Shown: in pieces, positions 19,004-30,864 of the stretch
How the letters are laid out: every line of letters begins with the position of its first letter
Position numbering within the stretch: position 1 is the stretch's first letter
NCBI GenBank assembly: GCA_025765595.1
Contig: JAIVFH010000026.1
Coordinates: forward strand, 186,001 to 250,000
Direction of reading: 5' to 3'
DNA: 64,000 nucleotides
DNA from: Obelidium mucronatum
Lineage: Eukaryota > Chytridiomycota > Chytridiomycetes > Chytridiales > Chytriomycetaceae
The notes under the pieces: model-generated
Seen by the model: only the letters and a program-made list of their open reading frames with translations
Told to the model about the DNA's origin: nothing
The model's database searches: none
Made by a program: the position numbers and the translations under genes

Positions 19004-20585
19004 ATGTCCATCCCACAGCCACATATCAATTCAATCCCGACAGAAGTTCAACTCAAAGTATTTGCTCTCCTCTGTCGCAGCAATCCGATCCCTGTTCTGA
19101 GAAACCTATCAATGGTTTGTCGACACTGGAAGTCCCTCGCTGAAACAGCCGTGTTGGTTCCAGTCATATCGAATGACATGTGTTCGAAAAGTCAGCGATG
19201 TGATGAGGTTGGCCAAGCAATCGAAAGGAGCATTAAGAATATTGGATCTAGGGTAACTTTTGCTTCATTATCCAATATATATATGGCGGCTAACTCTAAA
19301 CTGCCTCACTGTAGTGAAAGCCCCAAACTTCCACTCACAACTCATGCTCTCAAACACGTCGCACTTTCTTGCCCAAACGTGACTCATTTGAACTTATCTT
19401 CTTGGTCACGGCTTTCTTCAGCTCAGCTTGTCTATATTCTCCACAAAATGCCCAGTTTACAACATGTGAACTTTTCGAGCCTACAGGCCGTAACAGACAT
19501 ATCTCTCCAGATTCTGGCTCGCCAATCCGGAAGAATACTGGAAGCATTGAATATATCTTCTTGTTCACGTGTCACGGAAAAGGGTCTGCAAGCCATTTTA
19601 TCGGACTGCACAAACATCAAAACTCTGAAAGCAAGGAGCTTAAACAACGCATTTACAAGCGCACTGGTTCCAGTTGATTTCCAAGTGCCATCACCTCAGG
19701 ACATTGGATATATTTGGAAACCAGGATATTGTCTCTCGCGTTCTTCAACAAGCTTTTTTTGGGCCAAACAGACACCAGCTTTTATACAACTCTGGTACCA
19801 CCCATCATCGATTACGTTCGTCCGCAAGATTATAATTTACCCACTCCTCCTATCGAGCTCACGCCTGCACTCATTTATATCAAAAACCTCAACTTTGGCG
19901 GATGTGTTTCGTCAGTTTCTGATGACCTCCTCACTATTCTTGGCTGGACTACTCCGAATTTAGGTCAACATCAATCTTCAAAACTGTTCGCTTATCACGG
20001 ATGTCGGAGTGTCCCGCCTCGCTGAAGGGATGTTCATCTTTTCTGTCATCCATCAACATCTCGGGATGCTCTGATGTCGGTGACATAGCCCTTAATGCGC
20101 TTGGAATGTGCTGCGGGCGTACCCTCGAAACAGTTTTCTGTTCTCAATGCCCTGAAATTACCGACGACGGAGTTCAAGATTTAGTCGGGCAATGCTCCAA
20201 ACTTCATATGCTATGTGTCAACGACAATCCCTTGTTGACAGATTCACTTTTGTCATACCTCCAAAAGGACCCAACACCCAGCCTTACCGTTCTGGAAATT
20301 GATGGCTGTCCTCTCGTATCAGCTCGGTGTGTTTCATTGCTGCTGGAGCGCATCAATAGTCTACCACAATTCAGAAGACATCGGAGAATTTCTATTGAGA
20401 GCATTGGATCTTTGTGGAGTGGATTTTCGGGTTCAAGTTCTGGAGAGAGAATAATGCCTGCGAGCCGACGTTTTGCCGAGCTTTCTGTTTGGAACGCAAA
20501 TTCTAGTAACACACTTTTCGGGGACTCTAACCCGAGAGTAAGAGCAAATAGCTCTGACATTTATGAGATCGACTCTTTTGTCTAG
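19004..20585 (+). CDS. F-box protein with AMN1/FBXL-type leucine-rich repeats, frameshifted
   Basis: Residues 10-50 (INSIPTEVQLKVFALLCRSNPIPVLRNLSMVCRHWKSLAE) form a good F-box. Cysteine-containing LRRs follow: VTHLNLSSWSRLSS, LEALNISSCSRVTEKGLQAI, INISGCSDVGDIALNAL, LETVFCSQCPEITDDGVQDL, LTVLEIDGCPLVSARC. This is the FBXL arrangement of SCF ubiquitin ligases, distinct from the GxIP repeats of the F-box gene at 5600. The frame changes near 19735 and again at 19965-20045, so the middle LRRs are split over three frames; each segment is protein-like. The C-terminal tail is Ser-rich. It diverges from the predicted mitochondrial gene with a 210-bp gap. Confidence 0.7.
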
Positions 20586-21105
20586 CAATTTTATGTACTA
20601 TCATCATCTGCATCATTATACCCTTTTTTGGAATCCTCCTTGAGTCCTTATTAAAAGAACTTCTGCATGATTCGTTTTCGTTTTCTGTGTCGTTTTGATG
20701 AACTGGGTGTTTCGCTCGTGTTTTATCGAAACTTTGTCGAAACTCCCGAAACCACGTTTTACAAGATATCTTTGGCGGGCATGCCCCTTCTTTGAAATTG
20801 AAGCCGGTTGAGAGTTGAAGTCGAGAAATTCAATTGATGCCACCTGTTGATTAAATTTGTACATGGCACATGACCACACGTCAACAGACACCCACAAGTC
20901 GTTCGTTGTACGGTCATCACGCTTTCTTGATGAATTAACAGGCTTTATTTGGGAAGTTTAAAACGGGGATTGACTTGGCTCTCGTTTTTGTTGTTTCAGA
21001 ATCTACGGCGTACCCTTGTTGAAAATTCCATTTGGAGATGTTCAGCTCAAAAGAGAGCACGGATTGAATTTTTCCCAATCAGCTTTGAATTGATCCAAGA
21101 AAAGC
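20586..21105. other. Intergenic region upstream of the chitinase
   Basis: This 520-bp stretch lies between two same-strand genes and should contain the 3' end of the F-box gene and the chitinase promoter. The frames inside are short and not protein-like. I see no repeat, TIR or RNA structure. Confidence 0.4.
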
Positions 21106-24100
21106 ATGCTGTTGTCTGCTCTATCAGCTGCCCTCGTTGGCGCTCTCTCCGTAGTGCAGGCCACTCCTTCTCCAAGAGCCGCTGGCGGCAACAAAATCAT
21201 TGGATATCATGGTATGACAAAGCTCAACTTTCTGTGGATTGAAATCCATACATTGCAGATGTGCTTATGATGAACTTTGTTTGCTAGAATCTTGGTACTG
21301 GTACGACAGCGCAGGCAACCAGCCAATGCAGTGTAAGATATCTCGAATACATCACTTATCGTACATTACTTGACTCATTCGTAATAGTCACTGCGGATCT
21401 GACCAGCCGTTACACTCACATCAACTATGCCTTTGCTACTATTCATTACCACCCTGCTACCAAGCAGGTAATTTGATCATTGTCGTCATAGATTGTTCTC
21501 ATCTTGTTTTCAAGTTCTATGTTGGATTTACCGATGCTTGGGCTGACTACCAGTCTTCACCTGGAATCAGTGCACCATCCGAGTGCTTCGCTGTCCCAGC
21601 CTCTAAGCAATGTACTGGAGGAGGAGTTTCTCTTGTGCCATACATTGGTGCCAACGGAACTTGCCCCGACTCTGCCTGCTACAACCCATCTGGTGCTCCA
21701 GGATCTCCTCGTAAGCCACAGTGTGAGGCTGTATTGGATCCACAAGGTCTTCAATATGACTGGACTACAACGCCAGCATCTCCATACATTTGTGGACACT
21801 ACGCATACGTTATGAACAAAGTCAAGAAGGCAAACCCACAATTGAAATACCTTCATATCTATTGGTGGTTGGTACGACTCTAACTTGTTCTCTGCCGCTA
21901 CTGAACCCGAATACATTGACAAATTTGTAACGTCGATCGTTGAATTTGTCAAGTTTTTTGGTTTTGATGGTGTTGACTTCGACTGGGAATACCCTGGATG
22001 GGAACATGGGGGACAGCCAGCCTTCAGTGGTGGTGCTGCCGGCTCTGGAGACGCCGAGTCCATGAAGGACTGTATTAAGAACTCTTGTGCTTATCCAGGA
22101 CGTTCAAACGATAAGGCTAAATTTAATGCAATGGTCACCAAGGTCCGCGCTGGTTTGAAGGCCACTGGAAAGACATCATCTGGAAGCGATTACTTGATTT
22201 CCATGGCCGCGCCTGCCGGTTTCGATAAAATGGACAAACTCGACATCAAGACCATTTGTCAACAACTTGACTACATCAGTAAGTTGATAAGCTTCTTTTA
22301 TTGTATGTGTGCATAATTATAACTGTATATTGAACAGATATCATGACATACGATATTCACGGCGAATGGGACCCCATCACAAACCACCAAGCGGCGTTGT
22401 ACGACGATACTCCAAAAGAATACCAAGACCCAGTAGTCCCGCCGACTTCCGTCGATGCAGCTGTCAGCTACTGGATTGATAACGGATGCCCTGCGAAGCA
22501 AGTCGTTGTGGGAGTACCATTCTACGGTCATGCTTGGGGTGGTGTTGCGGAAGGCGGAAACCATGGTCTCTTCCAAAAAGGAGGTGCCCCACCATCGACT
22601 GTCACCAAGTTTAACTACGCTGATATCTCTTCTGACTCTTCTGTTGTTTCCTACTGGGATGAAAAGGCTCAGGCTAGTTATGGGTTTTCAGCTTCCAAAG
22701 GTGTCTTCTGGTCATATGACACAGCTCAAGCTATTTCTGCAAAAGTTGGATATGGCGCGCAGAAGGGGCTTGGAGGATTTATGGTCTGGCCAATTGATGG
22801 TGATGATTCCAACGGAACTTTGTTGAAGGCTTTGACAGGCGCTGGAACTCCTCCACCTCCACCACCCGCTTCATCAAAAACGACCACTACTACCACTACT
22901 ACTGTACCAACAACGACAACCACAACGACCACTACTGTGCCCACCACCACGACGACCACCACCACCACTACTGTGCCAACCACGACAACCACCACTACTA
23001 CTACTGTGCCAACCACGACCACCACCACTACCACTACTGTGCCAACCACAACCACATCTACCAGCTCAAGTACCACAACTTCAACTACCACAACAACTAA
23101 CGCTCCAACTACGACCACTTCCAGCTCTACAAAAACCACACAACCAACTCCAACTCCAACTCTCGCCGCCACCACCACCGAGGCGTCTACTCCGTGTGCT
23201 GCTGCGTTCGATTCAAAAACTATTTACGCCGATGGTGCCTTGGTCAGCTACAAGGGCCACAACTTCAAACGTTGGGTAAACCTGAACCCTGCTCCAGGTG
23301 ACACCAAGGGAGCGGGTGGATGGATTGACTTGGGTTCTTGTGCTGGTGGCGCTATTTCCACTGTTGCCGCTGCCACAACTGCTGTGGTTGCATCTACTTC
23401 TACTGATGTTGTGCTGACAACCCCAGCTGCCACCTCCACCGTTGCTGCTGCTACGACTGTGGCTGTCACTGATGCTGCTTCTTCCACGGATTCTGGGATT
23501 CTCACCACTCCCGCTGCTTCTTTGACTGCAACTGTTGCTATTGTTTCTACCACTCAAGATTCCAACGTTATCACCACTCCAGGTGCGACTTCAACCATCT
23601 TCACCGCCGTTGCTACATCTGCTCTTCCAACTGCGACCGCGACTTTTGCAACTACAGCGGTTACTGTAGTTCCATGTGCTGAGCCATTCAACGGAGCTGT
23701 GGCATACAAGGATGGAGACGTTATCAGTCGTAACGGAATTAACTACAAGAGATGGAAAAACCCCAAAGCTCTCCCAGGTGCCCCAACCGGTGGTTGGACT
23801 GCCTTGGGTCCATGTGGATTCACTACTACTGTTGTTGAGGCCACAACCGCCGCAGTTATCACAACACCAGCAATTCAAACTACATTCGTCGCTACCACTA
23901 CTGCTGCCGCTACAACTACTCAAACTACCACCACTGTAACTACTGCAGCCACTACTACTACCGTGCCAACAACGACGACCACGACTACTACAGTACCAAC
24001 CACAACCACCACAACCACGACTACGACCGTTGCACCAACCACCACAACAACGACTACTACTGCTTCCAACCACTACTACCACGACAAGCTACCACGAAGA

Positions 24101-25531
24101 GCACCACGACAACTACTACAACGCAAGCTCCAATGACGACCACTGTCTCTGGACCTGGCTCTGGCTTGCCAGCGTGTTACTCTTTGTGGTCCGCCACTCA
24201 ACCTTACCCTGTCAACTCTAAGGTTACTGTTAACAAAGTTAACTACAACGCTGCCTGGTATCAAGCTGTCGGATCCAGTCCTGTTGACAACAAAGATGGT
24301 GGATGGAAGTCTCTTGGAGCCTGTGACGAAAGCTTGCCAACAGCTGTCGACCCCAACGGCCCACCACCTGTCCCATCTACTTTGGCGCAGCACCGTGCTT
24401 ATGCTGCGTCAAAGTCAACTGACCCTGTCTTGGTCAGACTCAGAAACTCTGTCCGCACAAACACCAAAGTCGACAACATCTACCCAGGAAACCCAGAGAA
24501 CCCAGAAAACGTGAAGCGTGTTGAAAGAATTGTCACTCCATACAAGTGGAATGTCACTTACTTTTCCATGGCTGACCCTGCCTACACTTACCCCAACTTC
24601 CTTAAGTCTGTTGGTTGGTTTGCCGGTTTCTGTGATACCTACCCAGGAAAGGATTCCGATGTTATCTGCAAGAAGTTGTTGGCCACTATGTTTGCCCACT
24701 TTGCTCAAGAGACTGGTGGTCACAGCAAATTGGTTCCAATTGCTGAATGGCAACAGTCCCTTGTCTACTTGCGTGAAATGACTTGTGAAGAGACCAACAC
24801 TATCTCTGGATGCGCGTACAACAACGACTGTACCAACCCAGCTTTCAACAAGGTCTTCCCATGTGCTCCAGGAAACAACAACGGTTTCAAGTCATACTTT
24901 GGACGTGGTGCCCACCAACTTTCATGTAAGTAGCTTACCCTTCCACATCAACAAAATGGCATCCTAATTATTATCCTATTTTTTAGACTCTTTCAACTAC
25001 GGTCCATTTTCTCAAGCTATCTACGGAACCCCACTTACCTTGCTCAACAACCCAGAGTTGGTTGCCGACACCTGGTTGAACTTGGCCTCCGCCATCTTCT
25101 TCTTCATCTACCCACAACCACCCAAGCCATCCATGCTCTGGGTTATGGACGGATCTTTCGAGCCAAACGCTGCTGATGTCGCTGCTGGTCGTGGAAACGA
25201 CTTCGCTGCTACCATCCAAATCATCAATGGAGAATGCGGTGGTTCTTCCCTCTCCAATGCCGCCAGCAACCGTATCAACTTCTACAAGGCGTTCATGAAC
25301 GACATGGGTTTGGAAACATCACCAGCTGACGCCAAGTGTACCGGAATGACTCCATTCGACAGTGCTGGTACTGCTGCCGCCACCAACATGTACTGGACTG
25401 CTTCCTACAACGGAACTCCAGTCTGCCAGTTGGTTAACTACCAAACCAACTTCAACGCGTTGTTGGATGGACCAAACTACGACCAGTACACCAAGTGTGT
25501 TGAGTTCTCATTCAACACAAAGCTGGCTTAA
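21106..25531 (+). CDS. Secreted GH18 - CBM5/12 (x3) - GH19 fused chitinase
   Basis: Exons 21106-21211, 21288-21332, 21388-21467, 21515-22279, 22338-24925 and 24987-25531 give about 1,380 residues. In order: a signal peptide (MLLSALSAALVGALSVVQA); a GH18 domain with the SxGG strand and the catalytic FDGVDFDWEYPG (DxxDxDxE); a Thr-rich linker; a CBM5/12-like chitin-binding module (YADGALVSYKGHNFKRW...GGWIDLGSC); a second (YKDGDVISRNGINYKRW...GGWTALGPC); another Thr linker; a third (VNSKVTVNKVNYNAAWY...GGWKSLGAC); then a GH19 domain with AHFAQETGG (catalytic Glu) and SYFGRGAHQLSYSFNYGPFSQ. GH18 retains and GH19 inverts the anomeric carbon; both cut chitin. One-base shifts near 21852-21856 and in the linker near 24070-24105 break the frame. 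Role inferred: wall remodelling or digestion of chitinous substrates. Confidence 0.85.
22872..23130 (+). repeat. ACN-trinucleotide tract coding the first Thr-rich linker
   Basis: Imperfect ACC/ACG/ACA/ACT repeats encode runs of Thr interrupted by regularly spaced VPTT blocks, between the GH18 domain and the first chitin-binding module. Such linkers are usually O-glycosylated. The antisense strand is also open, giving Val-rich frames that are an artefact of the repeat. Confidence 0.8.
23920..24125 (+). repeat. ACN-trinucleotide tract coding the Thr-rich linker before the third CBM
   Basis: This is the same kind of Thr-coding repeat, with two VPTTTTTTT blocks, in front of the third chitin-binding module. 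The reading frame slips here twice (near 24070-24105), as expected for either replication slippage or sequencing error in a low-complexity tract. Confidence 0.75.
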
Positions 25532-25800
25532 AATGTTCCGATGCGCTTTCTCTTTATTCTTTTCCCTGTGCCCTTCTATCTAAAACAAAGCAACACTCAC
25601 AATCTCTCACTCTATAAAAGATTATCAGTTGAATTGTGTTTATTGCCTAGAATAAAGCTGTTTTTTGAATTTATTTCACAACGACAAAGCTATAGATCAC
25701 AAAGATTGACGAAATCACATAATTCAAACGCGATCTAGACAAAGTTTTTTGAAAGTTTCGGTTGGCGCTCGTCCAGATAATAAAAGAATCTGTTGCCAAA

Positions 25801-28355
25801 TTAATGGGCACCAGTAAATACACACGAATAGCAAATAATAACCTGCATAATCAACTCTTTTGTCTGACTTGCGAGAGGATGATAATTGCTCATTTGCCAT
25901 CCAAGGACCCCCTCTATAGCATGAACCACTTTTTCAGTGTCCAGAACTCGCTTAATAGAAGCAATGTCATTTATCGGAAACTGAGTGTCGGGAATGAGAG
26001 GGCTATTAGGACAAACCATAAAAACAATTCGTTTCAACTTAACTTGTGAGTAAAAACAGACTACAGCAGCTCCCAAAGAGTCAGCATTCAGATATCCCAC
26101 CAAACACGCAACCAACTGAGAATTCCGCGGCGAGCGTATCATATGCATTCCTGAATTTTGTAATTACTTATGAACAAGCTTTGAGATGGCCCCCCTAACA
26201 TACCTAAGACAGGCGAGTTTTTCATCACAGCCGCCGCCAGACCAGACATACAGTTCAACACTTCCTCTGCAACACCGTTTTCGGCACCGATTTTCAAGAG
26301 ATCCCATACGACGTTACTCAAAACATACCAACTTTCCAACACAGTTCGATTCCACTCATTTACATTCCGGGGTTCTCTGCATGCTTGCGCGGAAATACAA
26401 TTTACGATTCTACTCAAAACATGGATATGCTCGATGGAAACGTCACCATCAATGCACCTTCCATCACTATTCAAAATCGACCACAGCGTTGCTGGCTCCA
26501 ACATTTCCGAAAGCATAGTACACGCCACAAATGGTTGACGCGGGGAATTAACAGATTCAATTACCCCACAAAGAAATAAAGTTCCAGCCAGTCGCAACTC
26601 ATGTGATATTTTAATCACTTGAGAAGTTATGAATTTGTAAAATAGCTCGAGAAATATGGTGTTTGTGAGTGTTTGTTGTCGAATTCCATCTGTCGCGTCT
26701 GATATTAATTATCCAACAAACAAAACACCCGTAAATCCATACCAAAGCCAAGAGCCATGCTCAACACATTGACAGACGCCAGTCTTTTTGTATCATCCCA
26801 CTCTGATAATTGATATTGACTATCGAATGTACTGAATGAGGTAAAGTGTCAATTATAATTATTACTGAATCTAAAATCCTTGGGCACGAACCTCAAAATG
26901 TAATCCATTACTGAAGATATACAGCTTGCTTGAATAAAACCGTCGAACTTGCACACGGACGCCAACTTGACAATAATTCGCCCCAAGACATCACAGTGTT
27001 CTCCATTTGTAACCGAAATGCATCTCGTAAACAGATTCAGAAGCTTTTCCAACAACGTTACTTGCGTCGAACTGGCTATCTCAGCAACAAGTCCGAAATC
27101 AAAATTCTCAAGCGCAAACATGAATCGGGTATGTAACATGACGCAATCAATCGAAGCAGTTATTGCAGAAAATTCATCTAAAAGCGTCTACTCATAGCGA
27201 TTAGACACATCTTGGCAAATTTCAATGAAAAAATTACCATGAAAATCGGAGTTGCTAGGTTATTCATCAAAACAGTCTGTAATACGCGAGATGCGGCAAA
27301 CCCATCACTATTTCCAAACACTCGATTCATCCAGGTCACAGTCTGAGCCAACAACATGTTAGTTTCGATAATAAATCTCCCATAAATAATTGCAAATGTT
27401 TTAAAAACCAGGTTCTTGGTCACAGATTTCCAGCTCCAACTTGTTTTTTCCAACTCCCAAAGCCAAATTAAAATCACTTCGTCATGCTCCCAGGCGCTCG
27501 AAAAATATTCTGATCCAGTTTTTAATGCCGATACATACAGTTCCAAGGCTTTCAAGATTTTTGATTGAATTAAAAAGGACTCTGGCGCAGTGTCCATACT
27601 CAGCTGTTTCAAGAATCTTTAAAACGCGAAACAGATATAAAGATCTCAGAAACTCAACGAGAAGAAGGTACACAGCTTTCAACATGAACGCGAAATCGGT
27701 CAGGAACAGCGGATGATTTAGAATTATGCAACGTAAATGCTCTCGCCATGCCTTAGAACAAATAATGCTGGCACTTTTTGGAAATAAAAACTTAAGGCCA
27801 CATACAATCAACAATGCAAAAAACCTTGGCTCTTTCGTCACCGCAAGCATGAATATAAGCGCAAGCCATAAGCGTGAGCTTTCGCTATCGTAAGGATCGG
27901 AATGGCTGTCGATATGGCTCAATTTAGTCAGCAGGGCGAAACAATTATATCCGCTGGCGCCAGCCATGGCGAAAAAGTAATCGAGCGGAACTGAATCATC
28001 GTTAAAAAGTCCTAAAGCCAACATAGTCTCTTTGACAAATGCATCACAGACTGTGAATATAATTTCGGTTTTCATCCCGTCCATAGCGATTTCTCGCAGT
28101 CTCTCCATCCGACAGAATACATGAGAATCCGCTAATAAAGCAATAGATAATCAGCGATCGTAATGCAGGGGTTCAAACATTTGCCTAGTTTCTGAGCAAA
28201 GCAAACTACGGCCGAACTATCATCAGAAATCTCACAACGCGTTCTAAAGTCCTCCAAAAAGGAGGATATTGCATGTAGAGCACACAGTAGTTTTGCATGG
28301 TCAAGAGTGGAAACCATCTTTGTGAAAGTGTCAATTGGGTATCAATTAAGAAATT

Positions 28356-28399
<44 letters not shown>

Positions 28400-28923
28400 G
28401 ACTTACAGGAATCGTAACGGAATCCAGCAATACGAGCCGCGTTTTAGCAGAACATAATCCGAATTGCTTCATTAAATCGATTAACTTCACGGACACATCA
28501 AACAAGAAGGAAGCTGTGGACAATGATGTCTGGCCGCTCGAAGCCGAGACCTCCAATACCGACAAAGCCAAATCATCAAGAAGCTTCATTGGATATTCCT
28601 TCAGAAATCTGTAGAGTCGACTTCGCTTAGCTTGGTTTTGCGATACAATTCCCACCTCGAGTCGATGACTGCAAACAACTCGGCCACAAACAGACTCCGG
28701 TCTCCACTAAAGTTCCAGTCGCTTTCCGTTTGAATCAACTCTGGCTGTTGTTCAGCTTATGTCTGGAAACAAAAAACCACCTGTGAATAAACGAACGAGA
28801 GCCACTTGGCCTGTCAAACGCGCTACAGATTAGGCGCATTCGATCAAAATCTAACGTACCATATGCATCTTCTTGGTCGCGTTTGATTTGTTCGAGTTTG
28901 AAGCGAAGCACAATCTCATCCAT
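25801..28923 (-). CDS. Long all-helical protein, ARM/HEAT-like, family unknown
   Basis: Several exons run from ATG 28921-28923 (MDEIVLRFKLEQIKRDQEDAY) to the stop at 25801. Segments include LKEYPMKLLDDLALSVLEVSA, VSTLDHAKLLCALHAISSFLEDF, MERLREIAMDGMKTEIIFTV, ILKALELYVSALKTGSEYFSSAW, and SHELRLAGTLFLCGVIESVN. All are amphipathic helices with no transmembrane signal, as in nuclear transport receptors or other solenoid proteins; that assignment is inference. Recognisable introns include complement(26158-26206), whose donor follows 'SPVL', and the one containing the 41-base homopolymer. The frame shifts near 28610, 28140 and 27600. Its start lies 31 bp from the stop of the next gene upstream. 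Confidence 0.5.
28358..28398. repeat. A/T homopolymer of 41 bp inside an intron
   Basis: An uninterrupted run of 41 A (T on the coding minus strand) begins a few bases downstream of the GTAAGTCG donor in an intron of the helical-protein gene. It is the longest homopolymer in the window and lies about 37 bp from the acceptor CACAAAG. Confidence 0.85.
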
Positions 28924-28954
28924 TTTCAACAATAATAAAAAAGGGTTCTTGGGT

Positions 28955-30061
28955 TTATTCAGAGAATCTTTGGGCAGAATTCCTTCTCTTCAGAAACGAC
29001 AAACTCCGCGTCAATGTCGCCATTCCGAATCCCTTCCTTGTTTTCCCGTCTTCTTCTTCCGCTGAATTTGAATGTCCCCCTTTGATTCCTCCTTCAGAAC
29101 TGCTCCCGCTATTAATGCTGCGCCGATCCAGAGAGATGCTCGAAGGCTCTTCCAGATTTCGCTTTCCTTCTGCGAAAAATGCCGCTGAATCGCGGGGAGT
29201 TGTAACCTTCCCTCCTCCCGCTTGCTGGGACCATTTCATTGGTGTTGCTGACAACGGCCTCTGCGGTATAAATCGAGCAGTTTGTGTGTTGGATGCTCCA
29301 GTTGAATTCGACTTTGTAGTCTGGAAATCTGCCATGCTTCCTTCACTCAAAGGCTCAGTTGAAGACAAAGCAACGGCGGTACTTGGTGTATTTGTACCAA
29401 TTGTTCTTGACTTGACAAAGGATAGCTTTCTGACAAGGATATTCTCTTTCCGTTGATGCCCTCTCTCATCCGCTTGTCCAGAATCCACCCGCCTCATTGG
29501 TTTGCTCATACTCGATCGCCGCCTTAATTCGTGTTTTGTGAGCTGAAGTCCATCCTTATCGAATTCGGGGGTTTCGATGTCGCCATCAGCGATATTTAGT
29601 TTTGCTGTGTCTGAAACAAGTGTGGGAGTGATGGACGCCGTGTCAGAAACCGGCTGCTTCTATGATGCAGCAAAAGAACATAAGCCAACAAATACCAGTT
29701 CAAAAATAAACTTCGAATGATCTCTAGTTACCTCTTTCACCTGATCCTCCAAATCCAAGGTATGGCAAGCACCAACTTCGAACGTTTCAAGTTCCGCAAA
29801 CAGACTGTCGAACTTGGTGCTGCCGCTGCCACTCTTGCTAAGCACACTTCCCGTTCCGATTCTTCGAGGTAATGTTGATGCTTCGTCCTTGATGAGTTCA
29901 TGGACAGGTTGTGGTGAGGTATCTGATTTGGAATGGTCTTCAAACGATAACGCCGCAGAAGCCCGGCTGATAACTATGGCAGCAGCTTTCTCGGTAGGTG
30001 GTATGCTTTCTTGAATGACTGATTCCTCCATATCGTCCACTGACATTGCCGAGTCGCGCAT
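28955..30061 (-). CDS. Ser-rich disordered protein with basic C-terminal motif
   Basis: Exons complement(29732-30061, 28955-29659) encode 344 residues. Nearly all are Ser, Thr, Glu, Lys and Arg in short phosphorylation-like clusters (RRRSSMSK, RKLSFVKSRT). Two small conserved-looking elements stand out: TKFDSLFAELETFEVG near residue 90 and TLTRSLSFLKRRNS at the C-terminus. The gene at 30865-31803 has a comparable pair, QLDSLFSQIKDFNDD and LKLSLSNLFRKSSS, so the two are probably diverged duplicates. There are no enzymatic or membrane features; a regulatory or scaffold role is a guess. Confidence 0.6.
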
Positions 30062-30252
30062 TTGGGTGGAGTTGTGATTTGTAAAAATGAAACTGGTCGG
30101 AGATTTAAAGTTACTCAACAATGGACACGATTTCAATGTAATCAATCGATTCTCATTCTTCTATTTTATATAAGGTTTTACCCACATTTGAATCGTTACA
30201 TCCAACCCCACCTTGGTTTCTTGAATCCAAAAATCCAGCCCCTTTTCTTTTC

Positions 30253-30708
30253 TCAAGAAACAATATTATTCTCATTTGGTGATTTGTTTGGATATGACTG
30301 TGGCAACCTCAATGACTCGGACCGTCTGCCCAGTGACCTCGAATGAATACCTGGAGCTACTGTACTTGTTGTCATTACTCTACCCAAACTCATGAAGCCA
30401 GTAGTTGCAGCCAATTGCACTGGTGGCATGGTTTTACGTAATTTGGGTGATGTGATTCCGTCATCATCCTCAAAACCGACTTGAGATTCAGAACCTTCTC
30501 CAGAGTCCCAGTTGTTGGAATCATTCCATTGAATTACATGATCGAATCTTGAATCCACAGTTCTTGTCCTTGAATTCCGAGAGTTTGTCGAAGAGCAAAC
30601 GGGTGATGAAGATAGCTCATCGTTCGACGATAAGGAATATGCCTGCACTGATTTTCTGCTTTCTCGGTTACTTATCTCACGGGCGCGGTTGGGAAGTGGG
30701 ATGTTCAT
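30253..30708 (-). CDS. Short Ser-rich disordered protein
   Basis: A 151-residue single-exon frame from ATG 30706-30708 (MNIPLPNRAREISNRE). It is Ser, Asn and Arg rich with the motif SRSLGRRSESLRLPQSYP near the C-terminus. It lies between two longer Ser-rich genes on the same strand and may belong to the same local family or be an additional exon of one of them. No domain was recognised. Confidence 0.45.
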   Translation of the reverse strand: MNIPLPNRAREISNRESRKSVQAYSLSSNDELSSSPVCSSTNSRNSRTRTVDSRFDHVIQWNDSNNWDSGEGSESQVGFEDDDGITSPKLRKTMPPVQLAATTGFMSLGRVMTTSTVAPGIHSRSLGRRSESLRLPQSYPNKSPNENNIVS

Positions 30709-30864
30709 GATTGAGAAAATGCAATTTCGCAACAATTTCAAAGTGCCCCCGACTTTTTATTCCACCAAGGCATGCCACCAAGAGTGATGAAACCAATGAA
30801 ACATTCTCATTAGATTTAATTTATTCCGTCCGCATTTTATTGAGCAAGTTTAAGCACGCTTTAA

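Noticed and set aside
22726..24082. Long antisense frames (Val-rich 22726-23178; Ser/Gly-rich 23591-24082) opposite the chitinase
   Set aside because: They are products of the ACN repeat and biased codons of the Thr-rich linkers read on the other strand; the chitinase frame explains the region.
22872..24125. Repeated short units resembling an array
   Set aside because: These are in-frame Thr codons (ACN) of chitinase linkers, with no spacer structure; not CRISPR and not a tandem satellite outside the gene.
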